Shown: positions 21,795 through 32,748 of the stretch, piece by piece | Numbering within the stretch: the first letter of the stretch is position 1 | Layout: each line of letters starts with the position of its first letter | NCBI GenBank assembly: GCA_033725935.1 | Contig: MU867060.1 | Span: 124,001-188,000 of the forward strand | DNA: 64,000 nt | Direction: 5' to 3' | Source: Cladorrhinum sp. PSN259 | Lineage: Eukaryota; Ascomycota; Sordariomycetes; Sordariales; Podosporaceae | Notes under the pieces: model-generated | Seen by the model: the letters and a program-made list of their open reading frames with translations, nothing else | The model's database searches: none | What the model was told of the DNA's origin: nothing | Translations under genes and position numbers: made by a program

Positions 21795-22781
21795 GAAACG
21801 CAACGGAAAACGGAAAAAGCAAAGCAAGCAACCGAGCATCATCGTCGTCAATCGGCGTTTGCAGCGATTGCGCCATCTCATCATCAGCGGCCATACACGC
21901 AGATAAACATCAACTACTGTCCGCACCACACGAAGGAATACAGATACAGCCCTCCATTATCTTTTTTTTTTTTCGAGACGAATTTGATACGACTAGTAAT
22001 GACCGAAAAGTTTTTACTCGGGGGGTTTCTTTTCTTTTATTTTTTTTTTATTTTTTTACTAGTGCTTGAGAGGGTGGATGGATGGGGTTGGTAGTTATTG
22101 TATGGGCCATTTTCACATCAGGCTTTTGTTCGCTTCTCTTGATATTGCTATCATTCTACTTCTCAGATGTCTTCTCGAAGAGAGAGAAACATCAATTTAT
22201 AACCTTCACCTTTTGCTTTGTTAGAACGGTGGAGGGTGGAAGGCATCTGCAAGATTTAGCGGGGGACGTTGATTCTGGTGGAAGAGCGCTCCTCCTCTTT
22301 TTGTTTTCTTTGGTGTTGCTGTTGCTGTTGCTGTTGCTGTCGCCGTTGTTGGCTCGATACCCCAAATTCTTGTATGTTTTCTTATCCAGAGGATGACTTT
22401 ATTCTCATCCATCTTATAACTATTACTCTAGCGCATAAATTACACCGACCCAAAATGATTGGGATTGTGCTACTAAATCTTTGCCCCTGGAATCTGTTTG
22501 TGCTGTCTATGATTTGACTGTCTGATCACAGCTATTCCATTTAACTATTTTGGACTGCCACGATGGCTTGGATGGAAGCACGAGGCGCTTCATTTCTACC
22601 CTGTTGTCATGCTAGTTGTTGTTGAGTAACAAGATTTATAATTTTGATTTCTTACTCTCTATCGAAACCCCCCTACTTTTGATATAACCGAACCTAGATA
22701 CATATAAAGAAAGAACAAAAATTCCTTTTTCTGGTTAGGGAAAAGAAAAATAACAAGGAATGCCTCATGATAGAATCAAAT
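21795..22781. other. Convergent intergenic region, about 1 kb
   Basis: Between the 3' ends of the 988-aa gene and MTD1. Contains T-rich runs near 21960 and 22030 and a GTTGCT repeat at 22313-22338. No gene seen. Confidence 0.5.
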
Positions 22782-23862
22782 CTAGTCATCCTTGAAAGCC
22801 TCGTTACGCGCCTTCTCGGCGTCGTCCGAGGTGCCCTCGGGGCGTGGCCGGTTGGCAATGAGACGCTTTTACCATAAATTAGTCTATGAAAGCCATTAAA
22901 ACAGAAGGAGGAAAGAGAAAACTTACCACCAAGTTTCGCAACAAAACAGCAATCGTGACCTTGCCGATACTCGGCACGTAGATACTGGCCTTCTCCTTGA
23001 CAGCAGGACCGTCAAAGTTTCTGTAGCTCGAGAAGTTGATGCAGACGACGCCCTCGCGGAGGAGCTCAGTGGGGACCTTGAAGTTCTCGGTGGGCACGCC
23101 GCCGATGACTACGTCGCTGAGCGGGAGAACATCCTTGAGTCCCCAGCCTTCCTTGTCGAGGACCTGGTGACGGGGGGCACGGATTCCGCTTCCGCGGGTG
23201 AAGAGCTGGACGCCGGTGATGTCTACCGAGTAGACCGTCGCGCCATCGTTTGCTAGCAAGGCAGCGAGAGGACGGCCGTTTACCTCTGAGCGGTTGATTA
23301 CGGTGATTGTCTTTCCGTAGAGGCGGTTACCATAGGCGAGGATGGGGTTGTAGATTTGTAGGTGCTCGAGGGCTTTAACGATTGCCAAGGGGGTGCAAGG
23401 GAGGATGGATTTCTTGAGGTTGGTTGGCGGGTCGAGAAAGCGGGCGTTGTGATACATGTTGAAGAGGTGGGTGTGGCAGAGGCCCTCGACGTCCTTTGAG
23501 AGGGCTACGGTCTCCTGGATGTAGCGGTCCTGCTGCTGGTTGCCGACCCAGATTGGGTAGTAGACGATGATGCCGTCGACGGAGGAGTCGTTGTTTGCTG
23601 CTACGATCGCCTCCTCGAGGGATTCTTTCTGAATCTTGTGGAGGTTGAAGTTGAAGCCGTTCTCCTCGCAGGTCTTCTTGGACCACTCGGCGTACTGAGC
23701 AGCGGCGGGGTCGTCGTTGGCGAGGAAGGCGGAGAGAGTGGGCTTGCCGGCGCCGACGGCCTGGACTTTGGAGAGGGTTTCTTTGACCTCTGCCAGCATC
23801 TTCTTGGCTATTGTGTCCGCGAGGATGACCTTGCAGGTCTTTGGTACTTCTTGGGAAGCCAT
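22782..23862 (-). CDS. MTD1: NAD-dependent 5,10-methylenetetrahydrofolate dehydrogenase (339 aa)
   Basis: Exons 23862..22927 and 22865..22782. The second exon restores the C-terminus (RLIANRPRP... ending AFKDD); without it the frame would read into intron. Matches the fungal monofunctional, NAD-specific enzyme: SVDGIIVYYPIW and KDVEGLCHTHLFNMY in the folate-binding domain, ILPCTPLAIVKALEHL, then the Rossmann segment GKTITVINRSEVNGRPLAALLAN. It oxidises methylene-THF to methenyl-THF in the cytosol and feeds purine synthesis. Yeast Mtd1 is 320 aa. The intron is 61 nt, GT-AG, phase 0. It is head-to-head with MMS19, and shares one-carbon metabolism with the SAM synthetase gene 7 kb away. Confidence 0.96.
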
Positions 23863-24846
23863 TGCGTGGTGATTTATTAGAGTCTAGTTAATTTGTTAGT
23901 GAAAGCTCTGATAAGCATGCCTATTTCCCTAATAGATTTCTCATATAATTTGCTCTAACTGAACTCTCCAAATCGAGCTATCTCCGAGATGTGATTTGGA
24001 GAGCTTCATGACAGCCACCTGCTCCAGCTGTCTGGCGATCTCACATTGTGGCTTGCAACAGCTATAGTTACATGCAAAAAAAAAAAACCCTGAGTGAGAC
24101 ATGAAGGAATACCAAAAAAAATAAAAACTTACCCCGCGATACCCCCACTAACAGGATGTTTGAGATGCTTTTAATCCCGACTGAAGATCATAAAGGGGTC
24201 AAAATCAGGAATCTTAAAGAATGGAGTGCCTCAACCTTATGAAGAGATTTGGTGATCCCTGACTCACTTGTATAATAACCGGCGGTCGTTCGGACGGCCA
24301 GACCCTGTCTCCCGTCTATTCTCCCCGTTTCAACGCCCTTCAAAAGCCAAAAAAATTCAGACGGCACTCATCGGCACCTGCAACCCCTCTTACCCATTGA
24401 GGTCTAGCCCTGCCGAGAACTTAAGATATAGCGTCATAAGCGCCCTCACCGCCCGCCACGGTGGGTTTTTACTGCCGCGGGGCAGCGTGGGGCAAGGGGC
24501 GATAACGGCGCTCTGTTAAACTGTCAACCTTGAACTCTACCAGGAACTACCAAGTGGGATTGATGTCTAATAATTATTATACATGAAGAATCTGGACACG
24601 AACTAGGTATCTTGAAAAGATTCACTCATTTTCTACACTAGAGACGTCGTATTTCTCATTCATTTCTTCACTGTATTTGTGGCCATCGATTCATTTCTCC
24701 CCACTTTCAAGCTCACATCCATCGACAGATACGATTACGCCACTTTTAGTTGGGCCTGACCCTTCCAGGCAGCTCTCAGCTCAAGACAGGAGGAAGAAGA
24801 TATATCGTTTCTTCAGAAGCTTCGAAAGAGCTTGCGACGGCAAACA
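23863..24846. other. Divergent promoter region MTD1/MMS19
   Basis: 0.98 kb, no supportable gene. A-runs at 24079-24088 and 24114-24126; otherwise unremarkable. Confidence 0.5.
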
Positions 24847-27800
24847 ATGGCTCAGTTTAAGCAATGGGCCCTGCAATATGTGCTCTCGGAGGACGAGTCT
24901 GCACAAACCGAGATTGCCCAGAAAGCTGCAAAAGGTAATCGCCACTTATTAAGCGATGATATAAACACATGAAATAAATGGCCGCTAATATCACGACAGA
25001 AATTGAAAGCACACGAGCCAGCAGTGCTGTTGTAGGGAACTGGGCTGCATCTGTTCACCAATGGATGACTTCAGCGAATGCCAATGATGAGGATGAGGAT
25101 ATGGAGGATGGAGATGAGGGAGTCAGTGGTGATATCATCTCCCGGGCGAAAGCACTCAGCTTCCTTGCTGCAACCCTCGAGTTCCTAGACCGGACAATGC
25201 TCAGACCAGACCAAGGTATGAAAGCCCAAACCCATGCTCCAACAACACTGTGATACTGACCCTGCAGTCCTCCGACTCATCGGCTTTTTTGGTGCCATGT
25301 TCTCATACGACCACAAGGCCGGTATCACAGCCTCAGCGAAAGCCTTGCGAAAGCTCTATGCCATGAAGAGTTTCAAGCCTGACATGGGAATCAAAATCAT
25401 CGAAGATGTCTGCAAGATCAAGGAGGATTTCCGATTACAAACAGCCGCTACCAGGTTGGAGATCTACGAGCTCTTCCTGAACCTGATTCAAGACCCAGCC
25501 GTTAGCAGCGAACTTCAGCACAAGTACGGCCCGTCGTGTGGCTTTGCCGTTGACCTCTTCGAACTATGCAAGAATGAAAGAGACCCAAGAAATCTCATGG
25601 TTTGGTTCAATATCCTTACGACTTTGTTAAAGGATTACTCACCTTCAGCTGAGGTGACCGAAGAGATCTTCAAAACCTTCTCCGCCTATTTCCCAATCTC
25701 CTTACGAGCGTCAGCCACCCCTATTGGCATCACTGCGGAGGACCTCAAAGAAGCCGTGCGTGGCTGCTTTTCAGCCCACCAGCGCCTCGCTTCTCTGGCT
25801 TTCCCTTTCCTCATGCAAAAGCTTGATCAGGGAGATGCTGTTACTGTTGCGGTCAAGGTTTGTAAGCCTCTTAAATACTCCAACAACGTCAGGCTAACCA
25901 AAGCTAGCTTGATATCTTGAAAACTATCAAGGCTTGTATCGAGCAGTATGAGAACCCACAGACCAGCGTTGTTCCTCAAATTGAAAAGATCTGGGGCTCT
26001 CTCAAGTATGAAGTACGAAATGGCGAGGTCAAGGAAACGATTGACGCAACACTTGAGGTCCTCCGAGCTATCGCCAGAAAGCTCGATGGATCAAACACCC
26101 AAAAGCTCGATGAGAGACTCCTCAAGGGATATATCGACATTGTCTTCAGAGACTGCCGTGACGATCTCTCAAATCCTACCTATACGAAACAAGCTGGCCT
26201 TCTTTTGATGACCGTCACCACTACCAATATCAGAGGGTACATCCTCTACAACGCCACTTTCATAGATATCATTCGCCAAAATCTCCGACAACCAAAGTCT
26301 CCGTCTCATACACGCGATCTTTTGCTTCTCTTGAACTCGGCTCTTAAAACCCGCCTGGATCTTGTGAAGAACAGGAAGGAAGGGCACCCTGACGATGAGG
26401 AGTTGCTTAAAACAGAGTCTCACGTACACCTTGAGACTCTCTTCCATGATGTTTATCTGCCAATATGGACAGGCAAGGCCAGCGAGGCAGGCTCTGAGGA
26501 AAAGGACGTTTTGAAACAAGTCGTTCAGGGCCTTGCCTTGCTTGTTAGCCAAAAAGTCCTAACACCTGAGGGAGAAGTTTACCTTCTATATCCTGGTTCT
26601 ATCTGCTCAGAGATTTGCTCTCTCCTTACTGTCACTCTTATAAAAGGCTTGACACTAAGTCCAAACGACAACCAGACCAATGATAGCGCTCTGGAAGATG
26701 AAGTTGTTGTAGGTCTCCGTTCCATCGTCATGAATTACACCGACGGCTATTATGAGCTTGTGAGCAGGGCAAAACTGGAAATTGCCAATCGGAGCTGGGA
26801 GAGTGCTTCAGAATACGCGCTTGGTGCTATGAGAGATTTTGTTTCTCGACTGGCCTTCATCGGCTGTTCGGAAATCCCCACACACACACACATTGTCGCA
26901 GATTCGAGAAGACCCTTTTCACCACTACAGCACTTCATTACAGCCACTGGGGCCTTTGTTAAACTCTTCAAGCATGCAGAGTCTAACAAGGTCGCCAATA
27001 CCTATGTCATCTCTTCGCTACACGCGTCAGTAATCTGGTTCCGCGATGCTTGTGAAGCCAAGTACAAGAAGGAGTCACTTGTTCCGTACTCCAGCAGCGA
27101 CAAGAACTGGCTCGAAGAATTCAGGTCCTTGGGCATAAACTGGCTAGAAAATCTTCAAGGTGATGGTGTGCCGAAAGATGAGGCACTTAATGGCTTGAAA
27201 GAGGACAATCCAGAAGTGTATCGCCAGTTTCTGAGACTGAGCCTTTTCACAGTTGCACATCTCTACGGAAATGCCACTGCTCAAAACCAGCCAGGCTGGA
27301 CTGAAAAATCTCTGGCCCAACTTGCACAGATGGCCGCTCTTGTAATAAGGAATCTTGACGAAAAGCTACAGGTAACCTGCAATCTCTCCCAAGAAGCCTT
27401 TGACTTCTTCAGCGATAGACTATCATCACCCAGATCTGACGAGCCGTTGAATGGGTTACTCACTGTCGGCGTCCTACAAGGGTTGCGCCCAGGAGCTTTA
27501 ACCGAGCTGGTAAGTCTTAATCGACACTTGCATCAAAATATGTAGCTGACAGAACTATAGTATAAACCCGATGGGATCGCAGAGAAATTCCTCTGCGACA
27601 CCTCAGACTCTGCCTACTCCTCACCCAGAGCAGGCGATATTCGGGCTGCCATTGGAACGATACTTGCCAACAAGTACAAGGGAGGTCCATCAACATCAGA
27701 CCACCAGTGTCTAACCCTAACGCGGGTCTTGAATTTCTGGGGAAGCTGGCTGAAAGATGCAACCTCCTCAAGAGAGGTGGACAGTGACAAGTTCAAGATT

Positions 27801-28562
27801 CTGAACAATGTTGCCATGCGCATCATTGCCGGCGCTGTCGCACGTCAAGACAAGAATGTGGCCGAACTGACTCCGATATTGCACCAAGCAGCAGCCAGCC
27901 CCCAAGTAAACGGCGAGACAGTCGCCAACTCCCTCGGTGTTCTTGTCAAGGCCAACGAGCTTCTAACTCCCGAGAATCATGCAGTCGTGAGGCGGTTCTA
28001 CAAGCAATGGGCATACAGCCACCTGGCTAAGCCGTTGTACGAGCTCGCTCGCCCCACCGCCGACAATTCTCTTGCCGCGACCAGATATTCCATTGTCATT
28101 CTTTCGATTGTCAGCAACTGCCCCTTCACTGTCTACCAGGATGACCTGGAGCCGCTTATACGGCTGCTCGTTACAGCTCTCACAAACCGAAGCAACATTT
28201 CAGAGGAGGTTGCGCAGGCCCAGGTGATTTCAGCATTGGAGATTTTGGTCGAAATCATTTTGAACGACTCTGAGGCTCTGAAGGGTTATATGAAGGAGAT
28301 AATCAGCGGCACGACCAAGGTCTACCAGGAGTCTGTCCACAAGAAGTCTCTCACCCGGTCAGTACCGCCAGGGACCTTAGCTCTGTCTCGTAAATTGGCG
28401 TTACAGGTGCTTGGGGCAATTCCAAAGACGTTTGAGGAGCGTTATATCCTTCCATTTGCGCCTCCAACTCAACGAATGTTGGCTGTGGCCTGTGGAGATC
28501 CTGGTCGCAAGGTGCGTGAGGCTGCGAGGTCAGCAAGAGCAAACTGGGCTAAGGTGGTTTAA
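24847..28562 (+). CDS. MET18: MMS19/Met18 cytosolic Fe-S targeting HEAT-repeat protein (1165 aa)
   Basis: Exons 24847..24934, 25000..25215, 25268..25857, 25908..27509 and 27561..28562; all five junctions keep frame. A helical-repeat protein. The N-terminal MMS19 domain shows AKALSFLAATLEFLD, VLRLIGFFGAMFSYDHKAG and ALRKLYAMKSFKPD; the C-terminal domain ends in CGDPGRKVREAARSARANW, the usual closing pattern. Mms19 is part of the CIA targeting complex (with Cia1 and Cia2), which hands Fe-S clusters to DNA polymerases, helicases such as Rad3/XPD and other nuclear and cytosolic enzymes. Yeast Met18 is 1032 aa. An acidic insert (DEDEDMEDGDE) lies in exon 2. Near 28360 a GTCAGT...TTACAG pair could look like an intron, but removing it would break the frame. 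Confidence 0.9.
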
Positions 28563-28854
28563 GTGGTTGCAGAACTTAGTGGAACGATGGATGGATACCT
28601 AAAGATTGTTTGGAAGAAAAGAAACAAGCATATACTCGGGAATCACAAGCTGCTTTCCTCAATTCTGAAAAAAATCCATTGCAACATACCCAAAGTGCCG
28701 AACAAAAATAAAGGACGTCTTAAGTATCTGTCCCGTAAACCCATTTCCCCACAATGTGCTTTTATAGGATCCCATGAACACATAATACACGCATGCTTCC
28801 CCACTCCCAAGGCCCAATAAATGATTTTTTTATCGTCTAAAATATCCGCTTCTT

Positions 28855-29643
28855 TTATGCCTTTCTCCTCTTCCCACCCTTCTTAGCATCCGTCCCGGAA
28901 TCAGCACTTCCTTCCGCAGAGCCAACCACAGCCGCGTTCGCCAAAGCCTCCAACAATTCAGGCGTATAACCAGCCGTCACACCCTCTGCAGCTGCCTCCT
29001 CCTTCTTGTTCACAGCAGCCTGAACCCTCTTGATATCAACTGCCCCAATAGCAGGCACACCCGTAGCCAAAACAGTCTGGAACGGCGCAGCTACGAACCG
29101 TCCCGCGGCATCAAACCACTCTTTGAACTCCCTATCAATCTTCAGAACATCCTTCCCGCCGTCTTTGTTTTTGACCTCGACAGTTAATCGATAGACGGGC
29201 TCGTTCTTGTTGGTGGAACTAGAAACCTTGATCGTAGTTTTGCCAGAAGGTGATGTCCCCTCGTAGACGGTGCCCTTCTCCACATAAAAGATCCAGAACG
29301 TGAGGATAGAGTTTAGGACGGTGTATATAGCGACGGCGACGGCCGTGTAAGTTTTTGTGTTGTCAAAGCCGTATTTGTAGTCCCAGCCGAAGCAGGCTGC
29401 GCAGAGTAGGAAGGCGGAGTAGCCTATGGCTAGGCGGACGTCGGTGAGGCGGTGGGATTGAGTGAATTTGAGCGAGGTTAGGTAGTTTGTTAGGGCGTCG
29501 TCTGTGGTGTTTTTCAGGTCTGGATGTATTACAGGGTTAGTTAGGGTCGGGTGGAGGAAGCAGGACGGGGGAGCGAGCGGGATGCGCAGAGGGAACGGCT
29601 TGCCTGCTAGATTGTAGACCGTTATCTTTTCTTGGGAGGCCAT
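28855..29643 (-). CDS. SPC2: Signal peptidase complex subunit 2 (234 aa)
   Basis: Exons 29643..29604 and 29519..28855. The family start is normally VYNLADLKNT; here that arises only if an 84-nt intron with a GC donor (AG|GCAAGC), a CTAACTAAC branch region and CCAG acceptor is removed. Unspliced, the frame stays open and would insert 28 residues. After it come the conserved LTSLKFTQSHRLTDVRLAIGYSAF, two membrane helices (about residues 46-66 and 80-98) with a short loop between, and a cytosolic C-terminal domain ending in a Lys/Arg-rich tail. Spc2 (SPC25) binds the translocon and helps the signal peptidase select cleavage sites in the ER. Yeast Spc2 is 178 aa; filamentous fungal forms have a longer tail. 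Divergent from EMC3 with 363 bp between ATGs. Confidence 0.9.
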   Translation of the reverse strand: MASQEKITVYNLAGKPFPLRIPLAPPSCFLHPTLTNPVIHPDLKNTTDDALTNYLTSLKFTQSHRLTDVRLAIGYSAFLLCAACFGWDYKYGFDNTKTYTAVAVAIYTVLNSILTFWIFYVEKGTVYEGTSPSGKTTIKVSSSTNKNEPVYRLTVEVKNKDGGKDVLKIDREFKEWFDAAGRFVAAPFQTVLATGVPAIGAVDIKRVQAAVNKKEEAAAEGVTAGYTPELLEALANAAVVGSAEGSADSGTDAKKGGKRRKA

Positions 29644-30006
29644 CTTTGGATCTTGTGTAATCTTCGTCTTGGGAAATCTTCTCAAAAAGTGGTGGTGTCT
29701 TGCTGTCCGGCGCAAACAAGAAAGCTGTTACGTTTGTTCGCGATTGGGAGGGAAAGGCCACCTTGAGGAACAAAGTTGGCCTTGGCGTAAACCGTCAGAC
29801 GGGCCCGTGCTTGTTCGGCTCGACAGGGGTTTTACATGCGTCGAATCCCCTGTCTTTGGTGCAACCAAGCTTCCAGCGGGTCCCTGACAACGACGACACA
29901 CCTTCTCCAAAGCTTCCGTCTGTCCCCATCCGTCAAAGATCTTCAAACCTGGAGATTCAACACAACCTTTGAAAAGAGTAACAGGTCATAGCCAGGGCTC
30001 GACAAG
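29644..30006. promoter_or_regulatory. Bidirectional promoter between SPC2 and EMC3
   Basis: Only 363 bp separate the two start codons, so leaders and control elements must be shared or abutting. No TATA box seen. The promoter function is inferred from gene layout. Confidence 0.5.
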
Positions 30007-30957
30007 ATGGCACAAGTACCTGTGCAAACGATCCATAGGGATCCCCAATTATTGTAAGCTATACCGGATTTCAATTGCGAAAGGAGAGGCAGAGACACTA
30101 ACAAGCATGGCAAAAACGAAGCTACTGGATCCTATTCCCAATCACAATCGTCATGGTCCTCACGGGCATCCTCCGACACTACGCGACGGTTCTCATGGCC
30201 TCGGCGCCCAAAAAGCTCGACCAAAAGACGATGCGCGAACAGCGTTCCCTCCTCCACGGCATCAACGTGCGCGGCAACTTCCATGCCCTTTCCAAGCGCT
30301 CCTTCAACGCGCGTCGCGACGCCCTGATCACGGCCTACGAATCCGGCGCCTACCTTAAGGACCCAGAGAACCAGGGCCAGCCTCCTCCGAACCCAATGTC
30401 GGACCCAAGCTCGATGGAAGGAATGATGGGCATGATGAAGAACCAGATGGCCATGATCATTCCCAACACTCTGATCATGAGCTGGATCAATGCATTTTTC
30501 AGTGGCTATGTCATCATGAAGCTGCCTTTTCCCCTTACCATTAAGTTCAAGAGTATGCTCCAAGCAGGTGTTGCAACCAGGGATATGGACCCAAGGTGGA
30601 TGTCGAGCATCAGCTGGTACTTTTTGTGTATCTTTGGTCTACAATCGGTTTTCAACTTCATCCTTGGAAATGATAATGGTATGTGTTTTTTTGTCTATCC
30701 TATCTATATTTCCCGTTGATCTATATCCCCTGCTGCATGATGCATTTTCAAAACTCCAAACTAACAACTTGATGCCAGCCGCGAGCCAAATGGCTCAGCA
30801 GATGGGTCAGATGGGTCCTCAAACAGCGCAGATGTTTGGTCCCGGCGTTGATCCCAACAAGCAATTCCTCGCTGAAGCAGAGAATCTTGCGGTTACCGAG
30901 CATTACTCCGTGCTGGATGGTATTGAGCAGCGCCTTTTGGGAAGTATCAGGGCCTAG
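30007..30957 (+). CDS. EMC3: ER membrane protein complex subunit 3 (260 aa)
   Basis: Exons 30007..30053, 30122..30678 and 30779..30957; introns 68 and 100 nt. EMC3 is an Oxa1/YidC-superfamily insertase subunit that forms the membrane groove through which the EMC inserts tail-anchored and multipass proteins into the ER. Seen: N-terminal helix (FYWILFPITIVMVLTGILRHY), the basic cytosolic coiled hairpin (REQRSLLHGINVRGN...), then NQMAMIIPNTLIMSWINAFFSG and SISWYFLCIFGLQSVFNFILG as further membrane segments, and a Met/Gln-rich cytosolic tail (MAQQMGQMGPQTAQMFGP). Yeast Emc3 is 253 aa. A 21-bp tandem repeat begins immediately after the stop codon. Confidence 0.95.
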
Positions 30958-30959
30958 TC

Positions 30960-31022
30960 CACGTTTAGACACACCCATTCCACGTACAGATACGCCGAAT
31001 TCAGGTATAGATACGCCTCATT
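30960..31022. repeat. Three 21-bp tandem units after EMC3
   Basis: Units 30960-30980, 30981-31001 and 31002-31022 share the core (T/C)AGA(T/C)ACxCC; a fourth decayed copy is visible near 31041-31060. Lies in the 187-bp convergent gap between EMC3 and RPC25. Confidence 0.7.
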
Positions 31023-31144
31023 GCCTTCAAACATGCCTGGTCCGTGTTTAGCCACACCCGCTATAGTCCAAGCGATGCAATCCTTTGGAGCTTTCCGGCG
31101 TCTGGTGATGTCGTCCCAGGCCCGGCTATGAACCATTAATGCCT

Positions 31145-31936
31145 CTACTCATCCCACCACAAGCAGCAGCCAAGCCCGGTACCGTCCATGGTGCCTATTA
31201 TCGAATACACTGGCCTGCGGTTGCTGATGGCTTTTTCCGCCGCCTCGGAATCGTCGGCTAGTTCAATCGGCTCTGTTGGCGTCTGGTCATGCCACTCTTC
31301 ACTGATAACCTTGAGTCGCACAATTTCATTCAGATCGAAGTACAACTCTTGATCCTCGGTCTTCCAAATCCAAACGCCCTCGGCTGCGTTACTGTAACCA
31401 GAGTCAGTCCTGAAAAAACCAGGATCTATCTGCGCAAGGGAAAAGGATCGGCCTTACAATTCAGTGCCGTCTGGAAGATGGGAGTGTGGGACATATATGC
31501 TGTCAAAAAATTCGGTGGAAACTTCCCCGTCACAGATAATTAGCTTAGGGCCGAGTAGAAAGATCCTAAGGACTTACGCCTCATTCCTTCTGGCGTCTGG
31601 GATGCAATTCGTGCCTGGATTGTCTCTCCTTTGAATGGCCGAAACACCACCATATTGAACTCGACTGAATTAGTAAATAATGGCATTAGCTTCAACAAAC
31701 TAGCCCACACGTATCAAACGATCCTTACCATTCACATTAACCAGGCCATCTCCATGACCAATAAGACCCTCAGAATGCCACAATACCTCCTGCAGGCAGA
31801 TGCACAGGCCAATACCCGGAATTAACTTGTTGGAATATTTGGTGTTGATAGCATCTTGAAGAGCGATGATGCTCACTTTTCCAAAATCCTTGGGTGCAAT
31901 CTGTACCAGATCGGCGAGTTTCGTGAGAATGAACAT
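31145..31936 (-). CDS. RPC25: RNA polymerase III subunit RPC25/RPC8 (201 aa)
   Basis: Exons 31936..31729, 31664..31578, 31521..31458 and 31391..31145. The Rpb7 N-terminal domain is recognisable from MFILTKLADLVQIAPKDFG, IPGIGLCICL and EGLIGHGDGLVNVN, followed across the first junction by VEFNMVVFRPFKGE. The C-terminal RPC8-type domain contains LSTEFFDSIYVP, VWIWKTEDQELYFD and VRLKVISEEWHD. With RPC17 it forms the Pol III stalk, needed for initiation at tRNA and 5S genes. Yeast Rpc25 is 212 aa. Introns are 64, 56 and 66 nt. For intron 3, the acceptor at TTACAG keeps frame; the nearer AACGCAG does not. Its C-terminus is slightly unusual in ending CCLWWDE. Confidence 0.95.
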
Positions 31937-32748
31937 GGTGGGGTGGTTGTTGAGGATCGGTAATGGATGGGTTTGAGATTGATGAAGCTTTAGACGTTGA
32001 GCAATGACTGACTATTGGTATTGTGGGAGGGGAAAGCTAAATAACTTTGAGTAAGGCAAAAAATTACGGGCAAGAAGGTGGGCGACAACAATTGAGAACA
32101 AAAAAGAGTGAGTTGAAGGTGGTTGGTGTTTCTCAGCGGCCTGCTCGATCAATATAAACTGGTGGTCAGCGAATGAATGAATTGCTTGACTACATAATGA
32201 AGGGTCTCAGAATTGTATCCACCTCAAAAGACTGTGAGCTCCCATGGTGAACAAGAGCGTTGCCGTCCACAGACTCAGATTCCACCATGTTGCCCCACTG
32301 TGCCTGGCCCTCCCTCCATCCCTTCCAACCAGCAGCACCCACTGGAAATTCTGCCCTAGGCATCCCTGCGAGGGTCTTTTCACCGCCTTTCATCCCAGGC
32401 ATTAGCGCACCTTCTCAGTTGGCGTTCCTCGCAGACACCGCCAGTGTGCACAACGTAGCAGCTTTCAGGTCCAAACCACAGTGAAACCTTCATTCTCCTT
32501 CCCCGACTGCCGTTTCTTCCTTTTAATATCTGATTCTCCATTTCTTTCTTCTCCATCTTCCGTAACCGCAGCTTCGTCTGCCTCCGGCGGCTTACATCAA
32601 TCACGCACAGCTGCCGCGACCTTGGGGTGGGATTCAAGTGAACACGCCTCTCCCCCATCAGCTGCTCTTGTTTCTCTGGAAAAGTTATCCAGCCCGATTA
32701 GGTACCCATCTTGCTCCTCACTTTACAGCTTCATCGTTGCGGTCTATC
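31937..32748. other. Divergent promoter region RPC25/NUFIP1-like gene
   Basis: 0.81 kb. No gene supported. The frame of the downstream gene is open for 37 codons before its chosen ATG, starting with a non-ATG codon, and looks like leader. Confidence 0.45.

Noticed and set aside
22879..22926. C-terminal extension of MTD1 read without splicing
   Set aside because: The GTAAGT donor and downstream exon restore a typical MTD1 end; the read-through residues are intronic.
28362..28410. Possible extra intron near the end of MMS19 (GTCAGT to TTACAG)
   Set aside because: It is 49 nt and its removal would break the frame before the conserved C-terminal motif.
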